From assembly GCA_004298045.1 (NCBI GenBank), contig SCRM01000005.1:225126-289125 (forward strand): DNA of 64,000 nucleotides, written 5' to 3'. The number at the start of each line of letters is the position of its first letter. The first letter of the stretch is position 1. The position numbers and the translations under genes are program-made. The notes beneath the pieces are model-generated. The model was not told the origin of the DNA. It worked only from the letters and a program-made list of their open reading frames with translations, and searched no databases. Shown one piece after another: positions 9,298 through 20,982 of this stretch. The DNA comes from Rhodanobacter sp. GTDB taxonomy: Bacteria > Pseudomonadota > Gammaproteobacteria > Xanthomonadales > Rhodanobacteraceae.

Positions 9298-9894
9298 ATG
9301 GCCGGATTCGGTTTGTTGAAGCGACTGGTGGGCGGTCGCGAGCGCCGTCACAGCGAGCCGCGCGTGCGTGCGATGGCGTCCACCTGCATGCTGGTGGTCG
9401 ACGACTCGCCGACAATCCGCGCCGTGCTCGGCAAGATGCTTATCCAGGACGGTTACGCCGTCATCAAGGCCGCCAATGGTGCCGAGGCGCTGGAACTCGC
9501 GCGACGGGAGCACCCGGGGCTGATTTTTCTCGACATCGTGATGCCCGGCGTGTCCGGCTTCGAGGTGCTGCGCACGCTGCGCCACGAGACGGCTACGCAG
9601 GCCACGCCCATCGTGATGATCAGCGGCAATGTGCAGGCGACCGAACAGTTCTATGTGCAGCGCTACGGGGCCGACGATTTCATGAAAAAGCCGTTCGGCC
9701 GTGAAGAGGTGTTCGAGCGCATCCAGCAACTGGTGCTGGCCGGTCGGCTGCCGCGCCGCGCCGCCACCGCGCCGGAGCCCTTGCCGGCCACCGACAGTCA
9801 AGCCGAGTGGGATGCCATCCCGGACATCGCCATGCCGGATGCGGACCACTTGGTCGACGCCACCAAATCGGCTGCCGACCAAGCCGAAAAGTAG
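9298..9894 (+). CDS. CheY-like single-domain response regulator (paralog of preceding gene)
   Basis: MLVVDDSPTIRAVLGKML...LIFLDIVMPGVSGFEVLRTLRHET...PIVMISGN...FMKKPFG. Confidence 0.9.
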   Translation: MAGFGLLKRLVGGRERRHSEPRVRAMASTCMLVVDDSPTIRAVLGKMLIQDGYAVIKAANGAEALELARREHPGLIFLDIVMPGVSGFEVLRTLRHETATQATPIVMISGNVQATEQFYVQRYGADDFMKKPFGREEVFERIQQLVLAGRLPRRAATAPEPLPATDSQAEWDAIPDIAMPDADHLVDATKSAADQAEK

Positions 9895-9896
9895 CC

Positions 9897-9959
9897 GTGG
9901 GTCGGGTTTCAGCCCGACGGCGCCTTACCGACCGCCGGTCGGGCTGAAACCCGAGCCAC
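9897..9959. repeat. Long imperfect palindrome (REP-like hairpin or terminator)
   Basis: GTGGGTCGGGTTTCAGCCCGAC...GTCGGGCTGAAACCCGAGCCAC arms flank a ~19-nt loop. Confidence 0.7.
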
Positions 9960-10001
9960 GGGGGTTTCGGATCAGCGTGGGTCGCGCTGCCGAATCCCGT
10001 C

Positions 10002-12578
10002 TCACGCGTCGGGCCGCAAGGCCTTCAGCCGGTACAGCGCGTCCAGCGCCTCGCGCGGCGACAGGGTGTCAGGGTCGATCGTGTCCAGCGCATCTTCGAT
10101 GGCCGAGGGCGCGGGCGGGGCAAACAGCGACAGCTGCGGTGAGTCCGCGGCAGCCGTTTGCGTGCTGCCGGCAAGCATGCCGTGTTCGAGCTTTGCCAGC
10201 GTGCGACGCGCATCGGCAATCACCGCGCGCGGCAGGCCGGCGAGTGCCGCCACCTGCAGGCCGAAGCTGCGGTTCGCCGGACCGTCCTTCACCGCGTGCA
10301 TGAACACCAGTTGCTCGCCGTACTCGACCGCGTCGAGGTGCACGTTGGCGATGGTCGGGTACTCGTTGGCGAGCTCGGTCAGCTCGAAATAATGGGTGGC
10401 GAACAGCACGAACGCATGGCTCACGGTGGCCAGGTGCACCGCGGCGGCGCGCGCGAGCGCGAGGCCGTCGTAGGTGCTGGTGCCGCGGCCCACCTCGTCC
10501 ATCAGCACCAGGCTGTGCGCGGTGGCGTTGTGCAGGATGTTCGCGGTTTCGCTCATTTCCACCATGAAGGTGGATTGCCCGCGTGCGAGGTCGTCGCCGG
10601 CGCCGATGCGGGTAAAGATGCGGTCGACCGGACCGATCACGGCACGGCTGGCGGGCACGTAGCTGCCGATGTGGGCGAGCAGCACGATCAGCGCGTTCTG
10701 CCGCATGTAGGTGCTTTTGCCACCCATGTTGGGGCCGGTGATGACCAGCATGCGGCGGGCTTCGTCCAGCATGAGGTCGTTCGGCTCAAACGGCTCTTCG
10801 CGCACTTTCTCCACCACCGGGTGGCGCCCGCGTTCGATCTGCATGCCGGCGGTTTCGGTGAGCTCCGGCGGGTTCCAGTCGAGCGTGTCGGCGCGTTCGG
10901 CGAGGCAGCCGAGCACATCGAGTTCGGCGATGGCCTGGGCGGCCTGCTTCAGTGGTTCGAGCCGCTCGGTCAGGGTGCCGAGCAGGGCGTCGTAGAGTGC
11001 GCGTTCGCGCATCAGCGAGCGTTCCTTGGCCGAGAGCACCTTGTCCTCGAACTGCTTGAGCTCCTCGGTGATGTAGCGCTCGGCGTTCTTGGTGGTCTGG
11101 CGGCGGGTGTAGTGCGTGGGGGCCTTGTCGGCCTGCGCCTTGGTGATCTCGATGTAGTAGCCGTGGACGCGGTTGTAGCCGACCTTGAGCGTGGGGATGC
11201 CGCTCGCTGCACGCTCGCGTTCTTCCAGCTCCACCAGGTACTGGTCGGCGTGGTTCGCGAGCCGGCGCAGCTCATCCAGCTCGGCGTCGTAGCCGTCGGC
11301 AATGATGCCACCATCGCGCTGCAGCACCGGCGGTTGGGCGACGATGGCGTGCACCAGCAGCTCGGTGCTGTGTGCGTGGTCGCCGATACGCGCGACCAGC
11401 GCGTGCAGCAGCGGACTGTCCAGCGGGGCGACGCGCTCGCGCAGGGCGGGCGCCGCGAGCAGGCCGTCGCGCAGGGTGGAAAGGTCGCGCGGCCGCGCCG
11501 AGCGCAGGGCGACGCGGGCAAGGATGCGTTCCAGATCGCCGATGGCGCGCAGTTGCTCGCGCAAGGGCGCGTAGCCGCGGTTGTCGATCAGGGTGCCGAT
11601 GGCCTGGTGGCGCGCGCGCAGCACGGCGTGCGCACGCAGCGGGCGGTTCAGCCAGCGGCGCAGGAGGCGTGCGCCCATCGGCGTCACGGTTTCGTCCAGC
11701 ACGCCGAGCAGAGTGTGTTCGGCGCGGCCGCTTGGGTGGGTGTCCAGCTCCAGGTTGCGCCGGGTGGCGGCGTCCAGCGCAATGGTTTCGTCGGCCGATT
11801 CCACCGCCATGCCGGAGAGGTGTGGCAGCGCGTTTTTCTGGGTTTCCTCGACGTAGGTAAGCAGGCAGCCGGCGGCGCCGATCGCCAGCGGCAGGTGCTC
11901 GGCGCCGAAGCCGGAGAGATCGCGGGTGCCGAAGAAACGGTTGAGTTCCCGGCGCGCGGCGTCGGCGTCGAAATGCCACGGCGGGCGCTTGCGCAGGCCG
12001 GGCATGGCGGCCACCGCGGGCGGCAGGGCGGCCGCTTCGTCCACCAGCGTTTCCGCCGGCTGCAGGCGCGCCAGCTCGGCGGCCAGACCTTCGGCGTCGG
12101 CGACTTCGCTCAAGAGGAAACGCCCGCTCGACAGGTCGGCCCAGGCCAGCCCGTAGCCATGTTTTGGCCCGGCGGCAATCGCCAGGAGCAGGTTGTCCCG
12201 CCGCTGTTCGAGCAAGGCCTCCTCGGTGACCGTGCCGGGGGTCACCACGCGCACCACCTTGCGCTCCATCGGCCCCTTGCCGTTGGGGTCGCCGAACTGC
12301 TCGCAGATGGCCACCGACTCGCCCAGCCGCACGAGCCGCGCAAGGTAGTTCTCCACTGCGTGGTACGGCAGGCCGGCCATCGGGATCGGCACCCCGGCGG
12401 ATTGCCCACGCTGGGTCAGCGTGAGATCGAGCAGCCGCGCGGCCTTGCGCGCGTCGTCGTAGAACGTCTCGTAGAAGTCCCCCATGCGGAAAAACAGCAA
12501 CACATCCGGGTGTTCCGCCTTCACCGCCAGGTACTGGCGCATGAGCGGGGTGTGCTGGGAGATTTCGTCGTCGGTCAT
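10002..12578 (-). CDS. mutS: DNA mismatch repair protein MutS
   Basis: [35 protein letters not shown]; Walker [35 protein letters not shown]. Confidence 0.99.
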   Translation of the reverse strand: MTDDEISQHTPLMRQYLAVKAEHPDVLLFFRMGDFYETFYDDARKAARLLDLTLTQRGQSAGVPIPMAGLPYHAVENYLARLVRLGESVAICEQFGDPNGKGPMERKVVRVVTPGTVTEEALLEQRRDNLLLAIAAGPKHGYGLAWADLSSGRFLLSEVADAEGLAAELARLQPAETLVDEAAALPPAVAAMPGLRKRPPWHFDADAARRELNRFFGTRDLSGFGAEHLPLAIGAAGCLLTYVEETQKNALPHLSGMAVESADETIALDAATRRNLELDTHPSGRAEHTLLGVLDETVTPMGARLLRRWLNRPLRAHAVLRARHQAIGTLIDNRGYAPLREQLRAIGDLERILARVALRSARPRDLSTLRDGLLAAPALRERVAPLDSPLLHALVARIGDHAHSTELLVHAIVAQPPVLQRDGGIIADGYDAELDELRRLANHADQYLVELEERERAASGIPTLKVGYNRVHGYYIEITKAQADKAPTHYTRRQTTKNAERYITEELKQFEDKVLSAKERSLMRERALYDALLGTLTERLEPLKQAAQAIAELDVLGCLAERADTLDWNPPELTETAGMQIERGRHPVVEKVREEPFEPNDLMLDEARRMLVITGPNMGGKSTYMRQNALIVLLAHIGSYVPASRAVIGPVDRIFTRIGAGDDLARGQSTFMVEMSETANILHNATAHSLVLMDEVGRGTSTYDGLALARAAAVHLATVSHAFVLFATHYFELTELANEYPTIANVHLDAVEYGEQLVFMHAVKDGPANRSFGLQVAALAGLPRAVIADARRTLAKLEHGMLAGSTQTAAADSPQLSLFAPPAPSAIEDALDTIDPDTLSPREALDALYRLKALRPDA

Positions 12579-12661
12579 TGCAGGGTCTTGGCGGGTGCGC
12601 GCCGGAAGGGTAGAACGAAGAGCCGCGTGCTGCTGCACGCATTCCAGCCGGAGAGTGTCGC

Positions 12662-13171
12662 ATGGAGCCTGCTGCCATCCCCACCGATCAAGACCTGCTC
12701 GCGCTGGCGCAGGGCGTCGCGGCGGCCACGCTGCGGCAACGCCTGATGCTGGTCACTGCCGAATCCTGCAGCGGCGGCTGGATCGCCAAGACCCTCACCG
12801 ATATCCCCGGCAGCTCAGCCTGGTTCGATGCCGGCGTGGTGACCTACAGCTACGAGGCCAAGCAAGCCTTGCTGGGCGTCGATCCGCGCACGCTCGAGCG
12901 CACCGGCGCCGTCAGCGAGGAGACTGCACTGGAGATGGTTTCCGGTGCGCTGGCGCGCTTTGGCGCCGGGGTGGCGGTGGCCGTCACCGGCATCGCCGGG
13001 CCCTCCGGCGGTACGCCGGACAAGCCCGTCGGCTCGGTCTGGATCGCCTGGAAGCGCCGCGGCGGCTACGCGCACACCAGGCTGTTCCACTTTGATGGCG
13101 ACCGTGACGCCGTGCGCCGACAGACGGTGGCCGCGGCCCTCATCGGCGTGCGCAAGACGCTGACAGTGTGA
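12662..13171 (+). CDS. pncC: CinA C-terminal family protein (nicotinamide-nucleotide amidohydrolase PncC)
   Basis: [38 protein letters not shown]...[25 protein letters not shown]. Confidence 0.95.
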   Translation: MEPAAIPTDQDLLALAQGVAAATLRQRLMLVTAESCSGGWIAKTLTDIPGSSAWFDAGVVTYSYEAKQALLGVDPRTLERTGAVSEETALEMVSGALARFGAGVAVAVTGIAGPSGGTPDKPVGSVWIAWKRRGGYAHTRLFHFDGDRDAVRRQTVAAALIGVRKTLTV

Positions 13172-13293
13172 TGCGCATGCGGCGGGCTGGCGCGCTTGAC
13201 CGGTATGGGATACTTCTTCCGGCCTGATCGCAGCCGGTGAGACGCCATCAGGCCATGATGCAATCCATTCACAGCCCACTCGGAACCCCCACG

Positions 13294-14334
<1,041 letters not shown>

Positions 14335-14393
14335 TGCCGGGCGCGGGCACGACGGGGTCAGGATCCAGCGCGGCCACTGCGGGGTAACTGCCG

Positions 14394-14888
14394 TTGCCGC
14401 GCCGACTCAAACCGCCGTCCGAGCGTTTTCGCCCCAGCGCCTATGATAAGGCGCTGGGGCTTTTGGCCCGCCGCGAGCAATCACGGCTGGAGCTGCAGCG
14501 CAAACTCGCGCGCAGCGGTTACGAGCTGGACGAAACCGGCGCTGCGCTCGATCGGCTGGGCGCGCAGCATTATCAGGACGACGCCCGGTTTGCCGAGATG
14601 CTGGTGCGCCAGCGCGTGGCGCAAGGCTACGGCCCACAGCGCATCCGCATGGAGCTGCGCACGCACGGCTTGGGCGATACCGAGATCACACCGCTGCTGG
14701 AATCCGCCGAGGTCGACTGGAACGCGAGCGCACTTGCGCAGCTGCGTCGACACTACGGCAACCGTGCGCCGGCAGATCGCGCGGAACAGGGCAAACGCGC
14801 GCAGTTCCTGTTGCGGCGCGGCTTTGCTGCGGCCACGGTAAGATATGCCACCCACGCCGAGGTGGACGAGGCCGACGAAGCATCCTGA
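14394..14888 (+). CDS. recX: Regulatory protein RecX
   Basis: [69 protein letters not shown]; directly follows recA. Confidence 0.95.
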   Translation: MPRRLKPPSERFRPSAYDKALGLLARREQSRLELQRKLARSGYELDETGAALDRLGAQHYQDDARFAEMLVRQRVAQGYGPQRIRMELRTHGLGDTEITPLLESAEVDWNASALAQLRRHYGNRAPADRAEQGKRAQFLLRRGFAAATVRYATHAEVDEADEAS

Positions 14889-14938
14889 TCGCGGCCCGCC
14901 CGTGGCGTGTCCTTTTCGCAATTGGCACGCCACGGCGC

Positions 14939-17593
14939 ATGACTCAGACCCCGATGACCACGGCCGCTATCCGGTCGACTTTTCTTGAATTTTTCCGTAC
15001 CAGGGGGCACACCATCGTGCCGTCCAGCTCGCTGGTGCCGGCCAGCGACCCCACGCTCCTGTTCACCAACTCGGGCATGGTGCAGTTCAAGAACGTATTT
15101 CTCGGCAGTGAAAAGTTGCCGTATCAGCGTGCGTCCGACGTACAGCGTTGCCTGCGGGCCGGCGGCAAGCACAACGACCTGGATGCCGTGGGCTACACCG
15201 CGCGCCACCATACATTTTTCGAAATGCTGGGCAACTGGTCGTTTGGCGATTACTTCAAGCGTGAAGCCATTGCTTGGGCGTGGGAGCTGCTGACCCAGGT
15301 CTTCAAGCTGCCGGCCGACCGGCTGTGGGTCACCGTCTACCACACCGACGACGAGGCCTATGGCATCTGGCACGACGAGGTGGGTGTGCCGGCCGAGCGC
15401 ATCGTGCGCATTGGCGACAACAAAGGGGCGCCGTACGCCTCGGACAACTTCTGGCAAATGGCCGACACCGGCCCGTGCGGCCCGTGCACCGAGATCTTTT
15501 TCGACCATGGCGAGGAGATTGCCGGCGGCCCGCCGGGGTCGAAAGACGAGGATGGCGACCGCTACATCGAGATCTGGAACCTCGTGTTCATGCAGTTCGA
15601 CCGCGCGCCGGATGGCACGCTTTCGCCACTGCCTGCGCCCTGCGTGGATACCGGCATGGGCCTGGAACGTCTGGCCGCGGTGCTGCAGCACGTGCATTCC
15701 AACTATGAGATCGACCTGTTCCAGCGGTTGATCAAGGCCGCTTCGGCATTGACCGGCACGGCCGATCTCGCCAGCAAGTCGCTGCGCGTGATCGCCGACC
15801 ACATCCGCGCCTGCGCGTTCCTCATCGTCGACGGCGTGCTGCCGTCGAACGAAGGCCGCGGCTACGTGCTGCGCCGGATCATCCGCCGCGCCCTGCGCCA
15901 CGGTTGGATGCTCGGCGTGCGCGGCGATTTCTTCTGGAAGATGGTCGCGCCGCTGGTGGCCGAAATGGGCGAGGCCTATCCGGAGATCCAGGCCAAGCAG
16001 GCGTTTGTCGAAGATGCGTTGCGCACCGAGGAACAGCGCTTTGGTGAAACGCTGGAACACGGCATGCGCGTGTTCGACGATGTCGCCGGCAAGCTCACGG
16101 GCAAGACCATCCCGGGCGCCGACGCGTTCCGTCTGTACGACACCTATGGTTTTCCGGTCGACCTCACCGCCGACATCGCGCGCGAGCGCGGGCTGGACGT
16201 GGACATGCCCGGCTTCGAGGCGGCGATGAACGAGCAGCGCGAGCGCGCCCGCGCCGCCGGCAAGTTCGAGGCCAAGGGCCAGTTGCCGGCCGAGCTGGCG
16301 AGCCATCTCGCCAAGACCGATTTCCTCGGTTACCAGACGCTCTCCGCTACGCGTTGCAAGGTGCTGGCCATCGTGCGCGATGGCACGCAGGTGGCGCAGC
16401 TGGCCGAAGGCGAGCACGGTTTCGTCATTCTCGACCGCACGCCGTTCTACGCCGAGTCGGGTGGTCAGGTCGGCGACACCGGCATGCTGAGTTCGGCGCA
16501 CGGCCGCTTCGACGTGGTCGATACCCTCAAGATGGGTGGCGTGTTTTTCGGTCACTCCGGTACCTGGCACGGCACGCAGCCGCTCAAGGCCGACGATCCG
16601 CTCGATGCCCAGGTGGACGTTGCGCGTCGACAGGCGATCGTGCTGAATCATTCAGCCACCCATCTCTTGCACGCGGCGCTGCGCCAGGTGCTTGGCACCC
16701 ACGTGGCGCAAAAGGGCTCGCTGGTGGCGCCGGATCGCCTGCGTTTCGATTTCTCGCACCACAAGCCGATGAGCGCGGCGGAACTGGCCGAGGTCGAGAC
16801 CATCGTCAACACCGAGGTGCGCCGCAACGCGCAGGCCGAGGTGCATCACATGGCCTATGACGACGCGATTGCCACCGGCGCGATGGCGTTGTTCGGCGAG
16901 AAATACGGCGCCGAAGTGCGCGTGCTGAAGATGGGGGATTTCTCCACCGAGTTGTGCGGCGGCACCCATGTCGGCCGCACCGGCGACATTGGCGTGTTCA
17001 AGATCGTCGGCGAATCGGGTGTGGCCTCCGGCGTGCGCCGCATCGAGGCGGTGACCGGCGCTGGCGCGCTGGCGCACATCGACGATGAAGAGCGCCGCTT
17101 GGGCGAGATCTCGCACCTGCTTTCCGGCAACGGCAGCGAGGTGGTCGACAAGCTGCACCAGTTGCTGGATCGCCAGAAGAAACTCGAGCACGAGCTGGAA
17201 TCCCTGCGCGCCAAGGCTACTGGCTCGGCCACCGCCGACCTCGCTGCGCATGCCGCGGACATCGGCGGCATCAAGGTCGTCGCCGCACGGCTCGAAGGCT
17301 TCGATGCCAAATCGCTGCGCGATGCGGTGGATCGCCTGAAACAGCAATTGGGCGATTGCGTGATCGTGCTGGCCGGCGCCGCCGATGGTCGTGTGGCGCT
17401 GGTGGCTGGCGTGCATGGCACTGCGCTGGGCAAGATCAAGGCTGGCGATGTGGTTTCGTACGTGGCCAAGCAGATTGGCGGCAAGGGCGGTGGTCGCCCC
17501 GACATGGCGCAGGGCGGTGGCGACGATGTGCCGGCGCTGTCGACGATTCTTGCCGGTGTGCCGTTGTGGACATCCGATCGGTTGTCGGCATAA
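14939..17593 (+). CDS. alaS: Alanine--tRNA ligase
   Basis: [46 protein letters not shown]...; [17 protein letters not shown]-terminal [15 protein letters not shown]. Confidence 0.99.
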   Translation: MTQTPMTTAAIRSTFLEFFRTRGHTIVPSSSLVPASDPTLLFTNSGMVQFKNVFLGSEKLPYQRASDVQRCLRAGGKHNDLDAVGYTARHHTFFEMLGNWSFGDYFKREAIAWAWELLTQVFKLPADRLWVTVYHTDDEAYGIWHDEVGVPAERIVRIGDNKGAPYASDNFWQMADTGPCGPCTEIFFDHGEEIAGGPPGSKDEDGDRYIEIWNLVFMQFDRAPDGTLSPLPAPCVDTGMGLERLAAVLQHVHSNYEIDLFQRLIKAASALTGTADLASKSLRVIADHIRACAFLIVDGVLPSNEGRGYVLRRIIRRALRHGWMLGVRGDFFWKMVAPLVAEMGEAYPEIQAKQAFVEDALRTEEQRFGETLEHGMRVFDDVAGKLTGKTIPGADAFRLYDTYGFPVDLTADIARERGLDVDMPGFEAAMNEQRERARAAGKFEAKGQLPAELASHLAKTDFLGYQTLSATRCKVLAIVRDGTQVAQLAEGEHGFVILDRTPFYAESGGQVGDTGMLSSAHGRFDVVDTLKMGGVFFGHSGTWHGTQPLKADDPLDAQVDVARRQAIVLNHSATHLLHAALRQVLGTHVAQKGSLVAPDRLRFDFSHHKPMSAAELAEVETIVNTEVRRNAQAEVHHMAYDDAIATGAMALFGEKYGAEVRVLKMGDFSTELCGGTHVGRTGDIGVFKIVGESGVASGVRRIEAVTGAGALAHIDDEERRLGEISHLLSGNGSEVVDKLHQLLDRQKKLEHELESLRAKATGSATADLAAHAADIGGIKVVAARLEGFDAKSLRDAVDRLKQQLGDCVIVLAGAADGRVALVAGVHGTALGKIKAGDVVSYVAKQIGGKGGGRPDMAQGGGDDVPALSTILAGVPLWTSDRLSA

Positions 17594-17852
17594 GGCCGGT
17601 CGCTGGCGCGTGTATGCGACGCCAACACTAAAGATACCGCGCGTTGCGCCGATCAAACCCGATAGGTAGTATCACCCGATCAACCAGTGGCACGGTGTCG
17701 CCGTGCGCTAGTCGTCGCAACAGATGGCCGGATGGAAAGCCGGGAAGGCGCGAGGGCCTTCGACGGTTGATCGTCGAGCCGAAGCAGCGGGCGCTCAGGG
17801 GTGAGGCTCCGCCGTTTCGTGTTTGCAACCAGGAATTGATGGAGTAGTAACC

Positions 17853-18062
17853 ATGTTGATTCTGACCCGCAGGGTTGGCGAAACCCTGATGATCGGTGAC
17901 GAGGTGACCGTTACCGTGCTGGGCGTGAAGGGCAACCAGGTGCGCATCGGCATCAATGCACCCAAGACGGTCGCGGTTCATCGCGAGGAGATCTACCAGC
18001 GCATCAAGAGCGAACACGACGGCGGCCCGGTGCCTCCACACGACGATCACTCCGAGTCCTGA
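17853..18062 (+). CDS. csrA: Carbon storage regulator CsrA
   Basis: [51 protein letters not shown]. Confidence 0.99.
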   Translation: MLILTRRVGETLMIGDEVTVTVLGVKGNQVRIGINAPKTVAVHREEIYQRIKSEHDGGPVPPHDDHSES

Positions 18063-18133
18063 TCGACACCCTCGCCTTTACCTGCACCGCCGCCACCGCT
18101 ATCCTTGCCGGCTTCGCTGCAACCCACTCACCC

Positions 18134-18226
18134 GGAGAGATGCCCGAGAGGCCGAAGGGGCTCCCCTGCTAAGGGAGTATCGGGTTAAACACCTGATCGA
18201 GGGTTCGAATCCCTCTCTCTCCGCCA
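18134..18226 (+). tRNA. tRNA-Ser (anticodon GCU), CCA encoded; island attachment site at 3' end
   Basis: GGAGAGATGCCCGAGAGGCCGAAGGGGCTCCCCTGCTAAGGGAG...GGTTCGAATCCCTCTCTCTCCGCCA; long variable arm and class II tRNA fold. Confidence 0.97.
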
Positions 18227-18229
18227 GAT
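18213..18229. repeat. attL (direct repeat overlapping tRNA-Ser 3' end)
   Basis: CTCTCTCTCCGCCAGAT, identical to 28627-28643. Confidence 0.92.
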
Positions 18230-18420
18230 ACGCAATTAAGTCCCTGTTTCTAGGGGCTTTTTTGTTGCTCAAGGTATTGCCGTCCCGCTTTGCGTCCCTC
18301 TCTCGCGATCCGGTCGCGGGCGAACGCTTACGGACAAGGAACGGCGCGGGCTGCTCCCCTTTCGCCTTCGCGATCTAGGCTTGGGGCCGTAGGCCGGTAA
18401 GGGTCGGCTAGCGCGCGGCC

Positions 18421-18441
18421 CTCCTGCACACGCCTGCATGG
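18421..18441. repeat. 21-bp direct repeat, copy 1
   Basis: CTCCTGCACACGCCTGCATGG, identical to 19063-19083. Confidence 0.85.
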
Positions 18442-18579
18442 TCGGTGGCGTTTTCCCGTCGTCGCGGGCAACGCACGAGCATCCCCAGCGTAGGTGGTTG
18501 TCTACACGCACACCAATACCGGCGCGATCTTTCATGCGCTCGATGGTGCCGCTATGCTGTCAGAGTCTTCAAAAAGGAA

Positions 18580-18774
18580 ATGGGGGCGCTTGTGGCAAAG
18601 CAATCAACATTCAATTTAGGCGACATCGTCAAGCTCAAGGCTGGCGGTCCAGAGATGGCCGTGCAGATAGACTTTGATGGCAAGACGTACCGATGCCAAT
18701 GGTTCGCAGGGAAAAAGCTGGAAAGTGGCGTTTTCCCTGTTGAATCTCTCGAACCGGTCAAGCCGAAAAAATGA
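18580..18774 (+). CDS. YodC-like DUF2158 family small protein
   Basis: FNLGDIVKLKAGGPEMAVQ...YRCQWFAGKKLESGVFPVESLEPV. Confidence 0.8.
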   Translation: MGALVAKQSTFNLGDIVKLKAGGPEMAVQIDFDGKTYRCQWFAGKKLESGVFPVESLEPVKPKK

Positions 18775-19040
18775 GCGACGCTGCCCCAGCTGCGAAATGG
18801 ATGCAGGCGCAGATTGATCGTGACGGGTGCCTTTACCAAGATGACGTCATAGATCATCTCGTCAAATCTTCTCAAGAAGATTTGCTGCGCGAGAATGCGG
18901 ACGGCAACCTTGTCCTGGGGACGGCGCTACTGAATGCGTTTCGCAAGCTCAATGCGGAAACCGTTGTGTGGGTCAAGCCGGACTTCTATTGGCGAACACG
19001 CGTGGCTGAGGATGAGCCGGGACGTGAGGCGCGCGGCTAG
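18771..19040 (+). CDS. Small hypothetical protein (resembles DUF6953 family), ATGA-coupled to the DUF2158 gene
   Basis: AAKWMQAQIDRDGCLYQDDVIDHLVKSSQEDLLRENADGNLVLGTALLNAFRKLNAETVVWVKPDFYWRTR; 4-bp overlap with upstream stop. Confidence 0.7.
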   Translation: MSDAAPAAKWMQAQIDRDGCLYQDDVIDHLVKSSQEDLLRENADGNLVLGTALLNAFRKLNAETVVWVKPDFYWRTRVAEDEPGREARG

Positions 19041-19062
19041 GTACGGCCTTCCACGCGGCGCG

Positions 19063-19083
19063 CTCCTGCACACGCCTGCATGG
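19063..19083. repeat. 21-bp direct repeat, copy 2
   Basis: CTCCTGCACACGCCTGCATGG, identical to 18421-18441. Confidence 0.85.
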
Positions 19084-19315
19084 CGTCAGCGCTAATCGCG
19101 GTACTGGCGCGCCCTCTGCGATCGGTGCATATTCATACGCGGGGGATCATCCGCATGGAACGCAGTTAGGGGCGGCTACGAAGGACGACCATGCAGGCGC
19201 AAGTTGCGCTGCGCATGAGAGCGGTCACGGATACGCGAACCAAGCGAAATCTGCCAACGGAGGAAGCCGCTCGCCGCAATGGTGCTCCGAGCGCGGATGT
19301 TAGTTGGAGAATTGC

Positions 19316-20179
19316 ATGGCTTATACAGTTGCCGTTTCCTTTGATCAGTTCTACGAACAGATCAATCTTGGAGGCGATCACCGCAGTACTGCTAATGGTC
19401 GTAAGGACGATATCGTTGCGAAGCTCGGCAAGTCGTTTGAAATTGTCGAAGCATTCAGCACTGGTTCGATACCTAAGTTTACGGCGCTACGACAGCACGC
19501 CGATCTAGATGTGATGGTCGCACTGCACTACGACAAACACATCAAAGGCAAGACCCCAACTGAAGTTCTGCAAAGCGTTCGGAATGCGTTGTCGCAATGG
19601 CGAACGGGTGTCCGCCGCAATGGTCAAGCGGTAACCCTTAGCTACACGACCTGGCCCAGCGTGGACGTCGTTCCCGTATCACGATCTGTCGATGGCAACG
19701 GCAAGGTTACGCACTACAACGTACCCGACTCCAATACGGACAAATGGATCGAGTCCAAGCCGAAGGAGCTTGCCGCAGCCATCGAATCAAAGGCATCAGA
19801 CTGCGGCGCCAATTTCAGGCGGATCATCAAGATGATCAAGCACTGGAATCGCGTCCATAGTGACTACCTCCAGAGTTATCACATTGAAGTATTGGCCATC
19901 AAACTTTTCCATTCCGATCTCAGCGATACACCTTGGCAGGTCTTCCAGTTTTTCAGCAACGCCAGACCGCTTCTTGAAAGCTATTTGTGGTACGAAAATG
20001 GATTCGCCGACGACTACCTGAGTTGGTCTGACCGACAGGAAGTGCTAAAGCGCTTCGATACTGCAATCTCGAAAAGCAGAGATGCGTGGCACAAAACCTA
20101 CGGCACCAACAGCGATCACAAAGGTGCTATCGAAATTTGGCGGCAAATTTTTGGAAGTGACTTTCCAGCCTATGGATAA
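19316..20179 (+). CDS. CD-NTase / SMODS-type nucleotidyltransferase (CBASS signal synthase)
   Basis: Nucleotidyltransferase signature STGSIPKFTALRQHADLDVMV (GS..DLDV) with third acidic motif PSVDVVPV; followed by an S-4TM effector gene. Confidence 0.87.
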   Translation: MAYTVAVSFDQFYEQINLGGDHRSTANGRKDDIVAKLGKSFEIVEAFSTGSIPKFTALRQHADLDVMVALHYDKHIKGKTPTEVLQSVRNALSQWRTGVRRNGQAVTLSYTTWPSVDVVPVSRSVDGNGKVTHYNVPDSNTDKWIESKPKELAAAIESKASDCGANFRRIIKMIKHWNRVHSDYLQSYHIEVLAIKLFHSDLSDTPWQVFQFFSNARPLLESYLWYENGFADDYLSWSDRQEVLKRFDTAISKSRDAWHKTYGTNSDHKGAIEIWRQIFGSDFPAYG

Positions 20180-20184
20180 TACAG

Positions 20185-20952
20185 ATGTCACGCTCTGATC
20201 CCATCCGAAAGGAATATTTTGAAGCAGTCGAACTGGGCGACAAGGCTTCTGACATCCTGTTCTACATCGGTGCCGCTCTATCCATTCTCAGCCTACTTGT
20301 TGACCAGACAAAGTACCCCGTTCTTTCAACTGTAGTCCTGATCGCCTTTGGCTTATCGACGCTGCTGTTGTTTGTCATCGGGCTTGTTTCCCGTCTTTAC
20401 CTTGCGCCTCGCGCGCAGGATAAACGCCTCCAAGATTTCTTTAGCAGCGCTTGTGGCGTCAACCTGACCCATCAAAAAACAGACGGCTACTACAACAACA
20501 ATCTCACCGATCCATTAAAGCGGATGGCCGCGCAGGTACTGGAGAATAGCCACTTCAGCAAAGCCATTGCTCTGCGAATGGCAAGAACTGAGCGCATAAA
20601 GATAGTTTTATATGTCGCACTTTGGATAGTTTGTGTTCTCTGCCGACAAACCGAACTTGGTGTCATCGTTGCCGCATCACAGGCAATATTCAGCGAGCAG
20701 TTGGTGGCGCGATGGGTTAGGATCGAATGGCTTAGAGTCCGATTTGAGAAAGCATTCGGCGATGTCTACAAACTATTTCAATCACAACCGCCGACCGAGC
20801 AATTCAATGCAATCGCGCTGGAGGAAGTTTGCCTGTACGAAACCGCGAAAGCCAATGCCGCAATTACCCTGTCATCTAGGATTTTTGAAGATTTGAACCC
20901 TTCTCTTTCCAGCGAATGGGATGACATCAAAGCTGCCGTTGGAATCCAATAA
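20185..20952 (+). CDS. S-4TM family putative pore-forming effector
   Basis: Four hydrophobic segments (ASDILFYIGAALSILSLLV; TVVLIAFGLSTLLLFVIGLV; IKIVLYVALWIVCVL; ELGVIVAASQAIFSEQLV); 5-bp gap from the CD-NTase gene stop. Confidence 0.82.
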   Translation: MSRSDPIRKEYFEAVELGDKASDILFYIGAALSILSLLVDQTKYPVLSTVVLIAFGLSTLLLFVIGLVSRLYLAPRAQDKRLQDFFSSACGVNLTHQKTDGYYNNNLTDPLKRMAAQVLENSHFSKAIALRMARTERIKIVLYVALWIVCVLCRQTELGVIVAASQAIFSEQLVARWVRIEWLRVRFEKAFGDVYKLFQSQPPTEQFNAIALEEVCLYETAKANAAITLSSRIFEDLNPSLSSEWDDIKAAVGIQ

Positions 20953-20982
20953 GCGGATTACCCCAGTACTCACGTTGTCGCT

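Noticed and set aside
10158-12746. 862-aa ORF antisense to mutS
   Set aside because: Antisense artefact of GC-rich codon usage; mutS on the other strand is complete and conserved.
13172-13293. LexA/SOS box upstream of recA
   Set aside because: No convincing palindromic LexA-type motif could be read in the short cinA-recA gap.
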